A stretch of DNA of 9,230 bases, taken from NCBI GenBank assembly GCA_030042885.1, contig JASHYW010000120.1, positions 1 through 9,230 of the forward strand. The letters are read 5' to 3'. Made by a program: the position numbers and the translations under genes. This document shows positions 1-6,259 of the stretch, in pieces. Numbering within the stretch: position 1 is the first letter of the stretch; each line of letters starts with the position of its first letter. The notes beneath the pieces were generated by a model. It did not search any database. It had not been told where the DNA came from and saw nothing but the letters and a program-made list of their open reading frames with translations. The stretch comes from Streptosporangiaceae bacterium. Lineage in GTDB: Bacteria; Actinomycetota; Actinomycetes; Streptosporangiales; Streptosporangiaceae.

Positions 1-557
1 CGGAGGAGACGATCAACGTGCTGCTGACCGTCATGTCCGAGGGCGAGATCAACGTGCCCCGGCTCGGCCGCGTCCCCGCGGGCCGGAACTTCCGGCTGGT
101 CGCGGCCATGAACCCGTACGACTCGGTGGGCACCTCCCGGCTGTCGATGGCCCTGTACGACCGGACCTGCCGGATCTCGGTGGGATACCAGGACGCCGAG
201 CAGGAGCGACAGATCGTCCGGCTCGCGGCCGAGCACGCCAAGCCCGCCCTGGTCGCCGAGGCCGTCGATCTCGCCCGGGCCACGCGTGAGCATCCCGACC
301 TGCGCTCGGGCGCCTCAGTCCGGGGCGCCATCGACTATGCCCGGCTGGTGCCCGAGCTGGCCGAGATCCGTTCGGTCTCCGCCGACGACTGGCAGGCCGG
401 CCTGGACGCGGCCCTGACCACCTTGTCCGGCCGGGTGCGGCGGCACGAATCGTGCCGCCGGTCGGCCGACCAGATCATCGAGGAGATCTTCCGGCGGGTG
501 CGGGCCGCTGCGCTGCCGGGCGACGGGCCGGGAGGGGAGACCAGCCCGGGGGAATGA
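1..557 (+). CDS. MoxR/CbbQ-type AAA+ ATPase, C-terminal part (5' truncated by window)
   Basis: The reading frame is open from the left edge (first full codon at base 3) to the TGA at 555-557, giving 184 visible residues. The Walker A and B motifs lie outside the window. What remains is the second half of an AAA+ module. Sensor 1 is the AAMNP motif at about visible residues 34-38. It is followed by GTSRLSMALYDR, with the arginine-finger DR near 53-54, and then by a helical lid with the sensor-2-like GASVRGAID segment near 103-111. This order is typical of the MoxR/CbbQ/NorQ branch. These ATPases act with VWA-domain partners in the cytoplasm to insert metals or remodel target complexes. The next gene is such a partner and starts inside this stop codon (ATGA), which implies one operon and coupled translation. 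The target cannot be deduced from the window. The family call is firm; the biological role is unknown. Confidence 0.9.
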   Translation, partial: EETINVLLTVMSEGEINVPRLGRVPAGRNFRLVAAMNPYDSVGTSRLSMALYDRTCRISVGYQDAEQERQIVRLAAEHAKPALVAEAVDLARATREHPDLRSGASVRGAIDYARLVPELAEIRSVSADDWQAGLDAALTTLSGRVRRHESCRRSADQIIEEIFRRVRAAALPGDGPGGETSPGE

Positions 558-1534
558 CCGGCCCGTCGGCCGCCCCTGGCGCCGGCGGGCCGCGCCCCAA
601 GTCCGGACGACCCGAGGGCAGGACCGTCGGGCGGCACGAGCTGGCCCGCCATGCTCGCTTTGCCGAGATCAGCCCCGAGGTCGGGGTGCTCGACGAGCAG
701 GCGATGGGCCGGGCCCTGGCCGAGGACCCGACAGCCTTCGAGCTGCTCGCAGCCATGACCACCGCCACCGACGAACGCCTGCGTGCCGCCGCGATCCGGC
801 TCAGCTCGCGCATCGTGCTCGACCGCTCCCGGGCCGGGCGCGCCTCGGTGCGCGGGGTCTCGCGGCTGCGGGCCGCCAGGGGCGCTACCGACGGCGACCT
901 GGACATCGACGCGTCGATCGAGGGCGTCTCGGCGGCCCGGACCGAGGCCCGGCCCGTCGGGCACGACGACCTGACCACGGTGCACTGGGCCAGGCCGCGC
1001 ACGGCCTTCGCGGTGGTGGTCGACCGGTCGGGCTCGATGAGCGGCCCCAGGCTGGCGGCGGCCGCGACCGTCGCTGCCGCGTGCGCACTGCGCGCCCCGG
1101 AAGAACATGCCGTGCTGTCCTTCGCGGGGACCGTCGACGTCATACGGCCCCTGGTCAGCGACGTCGCCCCCGCGCTGGTGGCGGAGCGGCTGCTCCGGCT
1201 CTCCGGGCACGGCGTGACCCGGCTGGCGGACGCGTTGAAGGCCGCCCGGGAGCAGCTGGCCCAGGCCAGGGCCCGGCGCAGGGTTGTCATCCTGCTGTCC
1301 GATTGCCGCAGCACCGACGCCGACGACACCGTGGAAACGGCCTGCAGCCTGCCGGAACTGATCATCCTGGCCCCGGCAGGCGATCACGAGCAGGCGGCAC
1401 GGCTCGCCGACCTGGCCGGAGCGCGGTGGGGCATCGTCTCCCACCCGCTGGAGGCGGCCTCGGCCCTTGACCAGCTGCTAGACGCCGGGCTTGTTCCTGA
1501 CCCGCTCGAGGTATTCAACCCGGGCAAAGGGTAG
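554..1534 (+). CDS. VWA-domain protein, partner of the upstream MoxR-type ATPase
   Basis: A protein of 326 residues if started at the ATG at 554, which overlaps the ATPase stop as ATGA. The frame is open further upstream to an ATG at 452, but that start would lie deep inside the ATPase, so 554 is preferred. A purine-rich GGAGGGGAGA at 531-540 precedes it at a longish 13-nt distance, and translation coupling probably matters. The C-terminal half is a VWA domain with a full metal-ion-dependent adhesion site: D157-R-S159-G-S161, T222 in GHGVTRL, and D250 in LLSD. The N-terminal 150 residues are charged and alanine-rich without a recognised domain. No signal peptide or membrane segment is visible, so it is probably cytoplasmic. 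In known MoxR-VWA pairs (CbbQ-CbbO, NorQ-NorD) the VWA protein links the ATPase to its substrate complex. Which substrate applies here is not visible. Confidence 0.88.
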   Translation: MTGPSAAPGAGGPRPKSGRPEGRTVGRHELARHARFAEISPEVGVLDEQAMGRALAEDPTAFELLAAMTTATDERLRAAAIRLSSRIVLDRSRAGRASVRGVSRLRAARGATDGDLDIDASIEGVSAARTEARPVGHDDLTTVHWARPRTAFAVVVDRSGSMSGPRLAAAATVAAACALRAPEEHAVLSFAGTVDVIRPLVSDVAPALVAERLLRLSGHGVTRLADALKAAREQLAQARARRRVVILLSDCRSTDADDTVETACSLPELIILAPAGDHEQAARLADLAGARWGIVSHPLEAASALDQLLDAGLVPDPLEVFNPGKG

Positions 1535-1545
1535 GCCGGGATCAG

Positions 1546-1551
1546 TACTAT
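1546..1551 (+). promoter_or_regulatory. Candidate -10 box for a leaderless methyltransferase transcript
   Basis: The hexamer TACTAT fits the actinobacterial TANNNT -10 pattern and ends 7 nt before the ATG at 1559. No Shine-Dalgarno sequence lies in the 24 bases between the preceding stop codon and that ATG. This geometry would put the transcription start on or next to the A of the ATG, giving a leaderless mRNA. No good -35 hexamer is seen about 17 nt upstream, which is common for such promoters. This is inference from spacing alone. Confidence 0.4.
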
Positions 1552-1558
1552 CGGCACC

Positions 1559-2392
1559 ATGCCCGACCAGACATCAGAACGGCCGCAGGACGAAGCTCAG
1601 GATGAGGTGGCGGGGCTCGACACCCGGCACGCGCACTCGGCCCGCGTCTACAACTACTGGCTGGGCGGCAAGGACAACTTCGCCGCGGACCGGGAAGCAG
1701 CCGAGCAGGCCATCGCCGCCAATCCCGGGATCGTTGCGGACGTGCGGGCGAACCGGGCGTTCCTGGTCCGCGCGGTGCGTTACCTGGCGGCCGAACGCGG
1801 CGTCCGCCAGTTTCTCGACATCGGCACCGGGCTGCCCACCGCCAGCAACACCCACGAGGTAGCGCAGGCGGTCGCCCCTGACGCGCGGATCGTGTATGCG
1901 GACAATGACCCGATGGTGCTGGCCTATGCCCGGGCCCTGCTCACCAGCACCCGGGAAGGTGCCACGGCGTACCTCGATGCCGATCTGCGCGATCCTTCGG
2001 CCATCGTGCGGGCGGCCTCGGCAACCCTGGACTTCAGCCAGCCGATTGCCCTCATGCTGTTGATCATCTTGCACCTGATCCCGGAGGCCGATGACCCGTA
2101 CGGCATCGTGGCCAGCCTGGTGGGAGCCCTGCCGGCCGGCAGCTACCTCGTGCTCTCGCACCCGGCCAGCGACATCCGCGCGGCGGAGATGGCCGACATG
2201 ACCAAGCGGGTGAACGAGCGGATGAGCGGGCCGAAGGCAACCATGCGTGACCGGGCGGCGATCACCCGGTTCTTCGACGGGCTCGAGTTGCTCGAGCCGG
2301 GCGTCGTCCAGCCCCAGCTGTGGCGTCCCGACCCGGGTATCACCGGCCCGCCCCAGGTCACGGCCTGGTGCGGAGTCGCCAGGAAGCCATAG
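1559..2392 (+). CDS. SAM-dependent methyltransferase, PF04672 (Methyltransf_19, former DUF574) type
   Basis: A 277-residue protein, normal length for this actinobacterial family. Its hallmark N-terminal block reads ARVYNYWLGGKDNF (residues 28-41), where the family almost always has YNYxLGGK. The SAM-binding motif I is FLDIGTGLPT (85-94), followed by VYADNDPMV (112-120) with the acidic residues expected to hold the SAM ribose, then DLRDP near 142-146 and a hydrophobic motif-IV-like LMLLIILHLIP. There is no signal peptide or membrane anchor, so it is a cytoplasmic enzyme. The family is numerous in Streptomyces and relatives, but substrates are mostly unknown and none can be inferred here. It starts 24 nt after the VWA gene, yet appears to have its own leaderless promoter (TACTAT at 1546) rather than a ribosome-binding site. 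A strong stem-loop follows the stop. The family assignment is secure and the function open. Confidence 0.92.
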   Translation: MPDQTSERPQDEAQDEVAGLDTRHAHSARVYNYWLGGKDNFAADREAAEQAIAANPGIVADVRANRAFLVRAVRYLAAERGVRQFLDIGTGLPTASNTHEVAQAVAPDARIVYADNDPMVLAYARALLTSTREGATAYLDADLRDPSAIVRAASATLDFSQPIALMLLIILHLIPEADDPYGIVASLVGALPAGSYLVLSHPASDIRAAEMADMTKRVNERMSGPKATMRDRAAITRFFDGLELLEPGVVQPQLWRPDPGITGPPQVTAWCGVARKP

Positions 2393-2419
2393 CCCAGGTA
2401 TCCCGGGGGCCGCGTTGGC

Positions 2420-2457
2420 GAGTGCGTCCCGCCGTCCCGGGCCGGCGGGACGCACTC
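2420..2457 (+). terminator. Perfect 15-bp stem-loop, probable terminator of the methyltransferase gene
   Basis: The arms at 2420-2434 and 2443-2457 are exact reverse complements around an 8-nt loop (TCCCGGGC). They begin 27 nt after the methyltransferase stop. The stem is very GC-rich and lacks a T run immediately after it, as is usual for actinobacterial terminators. A short TTTT occurs only 20 bases further on. Position and stability support transcription termination. It might also serve as a 3' mRNA-stabilising structure. Confidence 0.65.
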
Positions 2458-2791
2458 TGGGGCCCAATCCAGCGCGGCTTTTGACCGGGCGCCGCAAGGA
2501 GCCACCACAAATATCAGCGACGAGCCTGACCATCTACTGGATAGCCACTGCATATAAATCTAGTATTTCCCTAACGATTCCTGGTTATTAGCAGTAAATC
2601 AGCTGGATAAGCCACGATGTCGATGACCGCGGCCATGCCTTCAGCGCAGGCGCCTTACCTGTCCTCCCACCCGTTGCGGGTGATGACAGCCTCGGCTCCC
2701 GGCGGCCAATGTCGAAGCTAGCCAGTCCGCCACGCCCTAAAGTCGGCACCGAGCCGTGGCCATATCGGAGAAACTGGGTGGACCCGTAAAA

Positions 2792-2803
2792 CCTCGATCG
2801 AGG
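2792..2803. promoter_or_regulatory. 12-bp perfect palindrome overlapping the gad ribosome-binding site
   Basis: CCTCGATCGAGG is a perfect palindrome whose right half runs into the Shine-Dalgarno sequence of gad (2800-2805). With no loop it cannot fold well as an RNA hairpin by itself, so a protein-binding operator or a chance match is more likely than an RNA switch. A dimeric repressor bound there would block elongation or initiation next to the start codon. No second copy was noticed in the window. Confidence 0.25.
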
Positions 2804-2805
2804 GG
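2800..2805 (+). promoter_or_regulatory. Shine-Dalgarno sequence deciding the gad start
   Basis: GAGGGG directly abuts the first in-frame ATG (2806), too close for initiation there, but stands 9 nt before the second ATG at 2815, which is ideal spacing. This favours starting gad at 2815 and gives a 466-residue protein, the same length as E. coli GadB. Confidence 0.6.
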
Positions 2806-2814
2806 ATGCCGATC

Positions 2815-4215
2815 ATGCCGTTGCACGACCGTGAGACGATCCGTGACCAGTTCGAGGACTGCGTGTTTGCTGACCGGGACCTGACCAGGCCGGTCGCCAA
2901 GTACCGGTTCCCGCAGCAAGGTACCGTGCCCAGGGACGCGTTCCAGCTGGTGTCCGACGAGCTGATGCTGGATGGCAACGCACGGCAGAACCTGGCCACG
3001 TTCTGCCAGACGTGGGAGGAGCCCGAGGCTCTCGCGCTGATGGCGCTGTCGGTCAACAAGAACATGATCGACAGGGACGAGTACCCGCAGACCGCCGAGA
3101 TCGAGCGGCGGTGCGTGCACATGATGGCCGACCTGTGGAACGCGCCCGAGGCGGCCAACACCATCGGCACCTCGGCCATCGGCTCGTCGGAGGCCTGCAT
3201 GCTGGCGGGGATGGCGGCCAAGTGGCGGTGGCGGGCCAGGCGGCGGGCCGAGGGCAAGCCGGCCGGCAACCCGAACTTCGTCTGCGGCCCGGTTCAGGTG
3301 GTCTGGCACAAGTTCGCCCGCTACTGGGACGTCGAGATCCGCGAGGTCCCGATGGCGCCCGGCCGGTACGGCATGGATCCGGCCTCGATGCTCGAGCGGG
3401 TCGACGAGAACACGATCATGGTCGTGCCGACCCTGGGGGTCACCTACACCGGCGCGTACGAGCCGGTGGAGGCGATGGCGGCTGCGCTGGATAAACTTCA
3501 GGCCGACACCGGCCTGGACATCGACATTCACGTGGACGCGGCCAGCGGCGGGTTCCTGGCCCCGTTCTGCGCGCCGGGCGTGGTCTTCGACTTCCGGCTG
3601 CCCCGGGTCAAGTCGATCAGCTCCTCGGGGCACAAGTTCGGGCTGGCCCCGCTGGGTGTCGGCTGGGTCGTCTTCCGGGACGCCGCCGGGCTCCCGGAGG
3701 ACCTCATCTTCCATGTCAACTACCTGGGCGGCGACATGCCGGTGTTCCAGATCAACTTCTCCCGGCCGGCCGGGCAGATCATCGCCAGCTACTACAACTT
3801 CCTCCGGCTCGGCCACGAGGGCTACCGCAAGATCCAGAATGCCTCGTATGAGATCGGCCAGTACCTCGCGACCGAGATCGTCAAGCTGGGCCCGTTCGAG
3901 CTGCTGTGTGACAGCAACCCGAACACCGGGATCCCCACCGTCACCTGGCGGATCCGCGAGGGCGAGGACCCCGACTACACGCTGTTCGACCTGGCCGACC
4001 GGCTCCGGACCCGGGGCTGGCAGGTGCCCGCCTACACCCTGACCGGGTCGGTCTCCGACATCGCCGTGCAGCGCATCCTGGTCCGCCTCGGCGTCAGCCA
4101 GGACATGGCCTCCCTGCTCCTGGACGACTTCCGCGACGCGGTGGCTCACTTCGGCAAGCACCCGGTTACCGTGTCGATGACCAAGGAGGAATCGGGCGGA
4201 TTCAGCCACCTGTAG
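2815..4215 (+). CDS. gadB: Glutamate decarboxylase, PLP-dependent (GadA/GadB type)
   Basis: Converts L-glutamate to GABA and CO2 with pyridoxal phosphate, consuming a cytoplasmic proton. The protein has 466 residues from the ATG at 2815 (469 from the ATG at 2806); the numbers below use the longer form. It is collinear with E. coli GadB from end to end. It has the [14 protein letters not shown] block (58-71), the cofactor-phosphate SSEACM at 127-132, the HVDAASGG segment with D244 for the pyridine nitrogen, and the Schiff-base lysine K277 in SSGHKFG. It also has the FSRPAGQ segment and the RGWQVPA region. The C-terminus ends in F-S-H-L; a histidine in the matching penultimate position of E. 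coli GadB (H465) closes the active site at neutral pH, so pH gating may be conserved. It is probably monocistronic, with a long upstream intergenic region. No gadC-type antiporter is adjacent in the window. The final 14 bases overlap the opposite-strand FGE remnant. Confidence 0.96.
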   Translation: MPLHDRETIRDQFEDCVFADRDLTRPVAKYRFPQQGTVPRDAFQLVSDELMLDGNARQNLATFCQTWEEPEALALMALSVNKNMIDRDEYPQTAEIERRCVHMMADLWNAPEAANTIGTSAIGSSEACMLAGMAAKWRWRARRRAEGKPAGNPNFVCGPVQVVWHKFARYWDVEIREVPMAPGRYGMDPASMLERVDENTIMVVPTLGVTYTGAYEPVEAMAAALDKLQADTGLDIDIHVDAASGGFLAPFCAPGVVFDFRLPRVKSISSSGHKFGLAPLGVGWVVFRDAAGLPEDLIFHVNYLGGDMPVFQINFSRPAGQIIASYYNFLRLGHEGYRKIQNASYEIGQYLATEIVKLGPFELLCDSNPNTGIPTVTWRIREGEDPDYTLFDLADRLRTRGWQVPAYTLTGSVSDIAVQRILVRLGVSQDMASLLLDDFRDAVAHFGKHPVTVSMTKEESGGFSHL

Positions 4216-4474
4216 CGCGCGCGATGCCCCGGATGATGCAGCGGAAGCCCAGGTGGGAGGTGGAGGTGTCGATCGCCTCACCTTGCCGCGCCGCGGGGCG
4301 GTAACGCAGGCAGTAGTTCGGGGCGCACAGGTGGGAGCCGCCCTTGATCACGCGGCGGGGAATATGCGCCCCGGGCTCGCCGGGAAAATGATCCCCGCGG
4401 CCCATCCGGCGGACCTGAACGCGGCGCAGCCACCTCACCGATGACGGGTCGCATGAGCCAGGCGCGGAGGACGG
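4202..4474 (-). pseudogene. C-terminal remnant of formylglycine-generating enzyme (FGE/SUMF1 family)
   Basis: Reading leftward, a frame opens right after the cydC stop and runs to a TGA at 4202-4204; possible starts are GTG at 4438 and ATG at 4405. Its last 55 or so residues match the end of [20 protein letters not shown], then LRYRPAARQ, then [11 protein letters not shown]. The two active-site cysteines sit five apart (C-A-P-N-Y-C), as in human SUMF1 C336/C341 and actinobacterial FGEs, which oxidise a sulfatase cysteine to formylglycine. A working FGE needs about 280-300 residues. Here the first 200 or more are missing and intact cydC occupies the place where they should be. Upstream of about 4390 the similarity fades. 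A neighbouring frame offers a GPRGSF segment, so a frameshift at TTTTCCC is possible. There is no signal peptide or plausible ribosome-binding site. It is most likely a decayed fragment; expression as a small protein cannot be excluded. Confidence 0.75.
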
Positions 4475-6259
4475 TCATCCTGGCGACGACCGGCCGGTGT
4501 CTGCTTGCCACATCTGGTGGTAGCTGCCGTCGGCGTGGATCAGCTGAGCGTGCGTGCCGCGCTCGACGACCTTCCCGTCACCAAGCACGACTATCTGGTC
4601 GAGCTGATCGAGCCCGTCGAGGTCGTGCGTGATGAGCAGGGTCGCGCGTCCTTCGGTCGCAGTCAGGAGATCTCCCATGAGCGCGCGGCCTGTGTCACGG
4701 TCGAGGTGGGCGGTGGGCTCGTCGAGGATCAGCAGCGCGGGATCAGCGAGCAAGGCGCGGGCCAGCGCCAGCCGCTGGCGCTGGCCGCCGGAAAGCGCCG
4801 CGCCATGGGCGCCGACTGGCGTGTCCCAGCCGAGCGGGAGCGACCGGATCCAGTCCAGCAATCTGGCCCGGGCGGCCGCGTCGGCGAGCTGGTCGTCGGT
4901 GGCGCCGGGCCGGGCCAGCCGGAGATTGTCCCGGAGCGACGCGTCGAAGATGTGCGGATCCTGCGGGCAGCCGCCGATCTCCGTCCGGACGTCATCGGCG
5001 GCATAGCTGGCCAGGTCATGGCCGTTGAGGGTGGCGCTGCCCGCGCTGAGGTCGACGAAGCGGAGCAGGACGGCGGCCACCGTGGACTTCCCGGCGCCGC
5101 TGGGCCCGACCAGGGCGACCCGCCGTCCCGGCAGGAGGTCGAGATCGATGCCGTCCAGGGCGGCAGGACCACCGGGCTGGTAACGGACCTGGGCCCCGCG
5201 CAGCGTTACTCGTAGCAGGCCGTCGGGCAGCGGCCGCGGCGTAACGGGCTCGCGAACAGGGTCGGGCGCGTCCAGAACCGCCGCGATCCGGCGAGCCGAC
5301 CGGCGGGCCTGTCCGAGCTGGATCGCCGCGGCAGGCAGCAGCGTGACGGCCTCGAAGGAGGCAAGCGCGGTCAGGGTCAGCACGGCCAGCGGGACCCTGG
5401 TCAGAGCGCCGTTCCCGGTGGCGGCGACCCCGAGCAGCAGGACGCCCCACAGGGTCAGCCCGGCGATGGCGGAACTCAGCCCGGTGCTGAGGCCGGACAC
5501 CGCGGCGTTCCGGCGGGCCTGCCTGGTCAGGTCGGCGTCCGCCGCCGTCACCGCGGCCAGAGCGGTCTCCTGGGCGCCGAAGGCGTGCAGGTCCGCCGCG
5601 CCAGCCAGCAGGTCGGTGAATGTCGCGGCCAGCTGGCCCCGGGCCGGCGCTATGCGCTTCGCGGCGCCGCGTGCGATCACGGCGGCGAGTACCGGGATGC
5701 CGATCCCGGCGGCCAGCAGCCCGCCGGCGAGCATGGCCCCGGCGGGCGCGAGGATCAGCAGGCAGGCGGTGACCGCCCCGGCTCCGACCAGCGCGGCGGC
5801 CAGCGGCGGGGTAATGCCCCTGATGAACAGGTCCTGCGTGGCGTCCACGTCGGAGACCAGCCGGGCGAGCAGGTCGCCGGAGGAGAACGCGGTCAGCCCG
5901 GCCGGGGCCAGCCGTTCCAGCCGCCGGTAGATGCTGACCCTGACGTCGGCCAGGATTCGGAACGCGGCGTCATGCGACTCGAGTCGTTCGAAATAACGGG
6001 AGACTCCCCGGCCGGCGGACAGGGCGCGGACCGCGACGACCGCGGCCGAGATCGCAATGATGTTGGGATGCTGCGACGCGCGGGCGAGCAGGAACCCCGA
6101 GACCGCCAGCAGCGCCACGCCGCAGCCGGTGGCGGCGGCACCCGCGGCGACCGCGAGCATCAGCTGGCCGCGCAGCGGCCGGGCGAGGGCGAGCAGCCGC
6201 AGCAGCGGATCACGCCCGTTCGCATGCGACCGCGGGCTCGGCTGGAGTGCGGAGGTCAT
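4475..6259 (-). CDS. cydC: Thiol reductant ABC exporter subunit CydC
   Basis: A 594-residue half-transporter with an N-terminal six-helix membrane domain (about 25-310) fused to an ATPase domain (about 340-580). The membrane part carries the CydC-typical run SGFLLARA near 54-61, then VRALSAGRGVSRYFERLESH at about 77-96. The ATPase has Walker A GPSGAGKST with K391, signature LSGGQ at 489-493, Walker B LLILDEP with D513 and catalytic E514, and the H-loop H545. With CydD it forms the heterodimer that in E. coli exports cysteine and glutathione across the cytoplasmic membrane and is needed for cytochrome bd assembly. Mycothiol-producing actinomycetes may export a different thiol. The ATG at 6257-6259 overlaps the cydD stop as ATGA, so the two are translationally coupled. 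Directly past its stop, in the same frame, comes the FGE remnant. A general ABC exporter is the only alternative and is less likely given the paired order. Confidence 0.92.
   Translation of the reverse strand: MTSALQPSPRSHANGRDPLLRLLALARPLRGQLMLAVAAGAAATGCGVALLAVSGFLLARASQHPNIIAISAAVVAVRALSAGRGVSRYFERLESHDAAFRILADVRVSIYRRLERLAPAGLTAFSSGDLLARLVSDVDATQDLFIRGITPPLAAALVGAGAVTACLLILAPAGAMLAGGLLAAGIGIPVLAAVIARGAAKRIAPARGQLAATFTDLLAGAADLHAFGAQETALAAVTAADADLTRQARRNAAVSGLSTGLSSAIAGLTLWGVLLLGVAATGNGALTRVPLAVLTLTALASFEAVTLLPAAAIQLGQARRSARRIAAVLDAPDPVREPVTPRPLPDGLLRVTLRGAQVRYQPGGPAALDGIDLDLLPGRRVALVGPSGAGKSTVAAVLLRFVDLSAGSATLNGHDLASYAADDVRTEIGGCPQDPHIFDASLRDNLRLARPGATDDQLADAAARARLLDWIRSLPLGWDTPVGAHGAALSGGQRQRLALARALLADPALLILDEPTAHLDRDTGRALMGDLLTATEGRATLLITHDLDGLDQLDQIVVLGDGKVVERGTHAQLIHADGSYHQMWQADTGRSSPG

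Larger units (their letters stand above)
2393..2805. other. Intergenic region upstream of gad, with an AT-rich patch
   Basis: This stretch of 413 bases has no convincing gene. After the stem-loop at 2420-2457, GC content falls to about 41% across 2511-2610, and to about one third within 2551-2610, against roughly 70% in the flanking genes. The patch contains a weak promoter candidate, TGGATA (2538-2543), 17-nt spacer, TAGTAT (2561-2566), with 4 of 6 matches in each box, and a TATAAA at 2553-2558. If used, it would give gad a leader of about 240 nt. The only small plus-strand reading frame noticed, 2617-2721 (34 codons), has no ribosome-binding site or recognisable similarity. The region most likely holds the gad promoter and its regulatory sites. 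Confidence 0.5.

Noticed and set aside
452..553. Upstream start at 452 for the VWA protein
   Set aside because: It would overlap the ATPase by more than 100 bases with an Arg/Gly-rich, unconserved-looking extension; the ATGA start at 554 is typical for coupled genes.
335..1444. Long minus-strand open frames (369 and 296 codons) opposite the ATPase and VWA genes
   Set aside because: Low-complexity compositions and no motifs; the plus-strand VWA protein has a complete metal-binding motif set.
2617..2721. A 34-codon small open frame upstream of gad, considered as a leader peptide
   Set aside because: No ribosome-binding site, no repeated regulatory codons, no attenuator-like hairpin after it.
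2393..2805. Possible tRNA, attachment site or insertion-sequence scar in the intergenic region
   Set aside because: No T-loop consensus or cloverleaf, no direct repeats or terminal inverted repeats found by eye.
2737..4281. A 514-codon open frame on the minus strand opposite gad
   Set aside because: It mirrors gad codon structure in GC-rich DNA, is rich in Arg/Gly/Pro/His/Val without any domain, and gad on the plus strand is unmistakable.
4488..4498. Palindrome ACCGGCCGGT at the 3' end of cydC, considered as an operator or terminator
   Set aside because: It lies within coding sequence, is short and GC-only, and such palindromes are expected by chance in this composition.
4505..5215. Plus-strand open frames opposite cydC and cydD, such as 4505-5215, 5585-6382 and 6589-7314
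   Set aside because: Antisense shadows of the two ABC exporter genes; they show reversed-motif composition and no recognisable folds.
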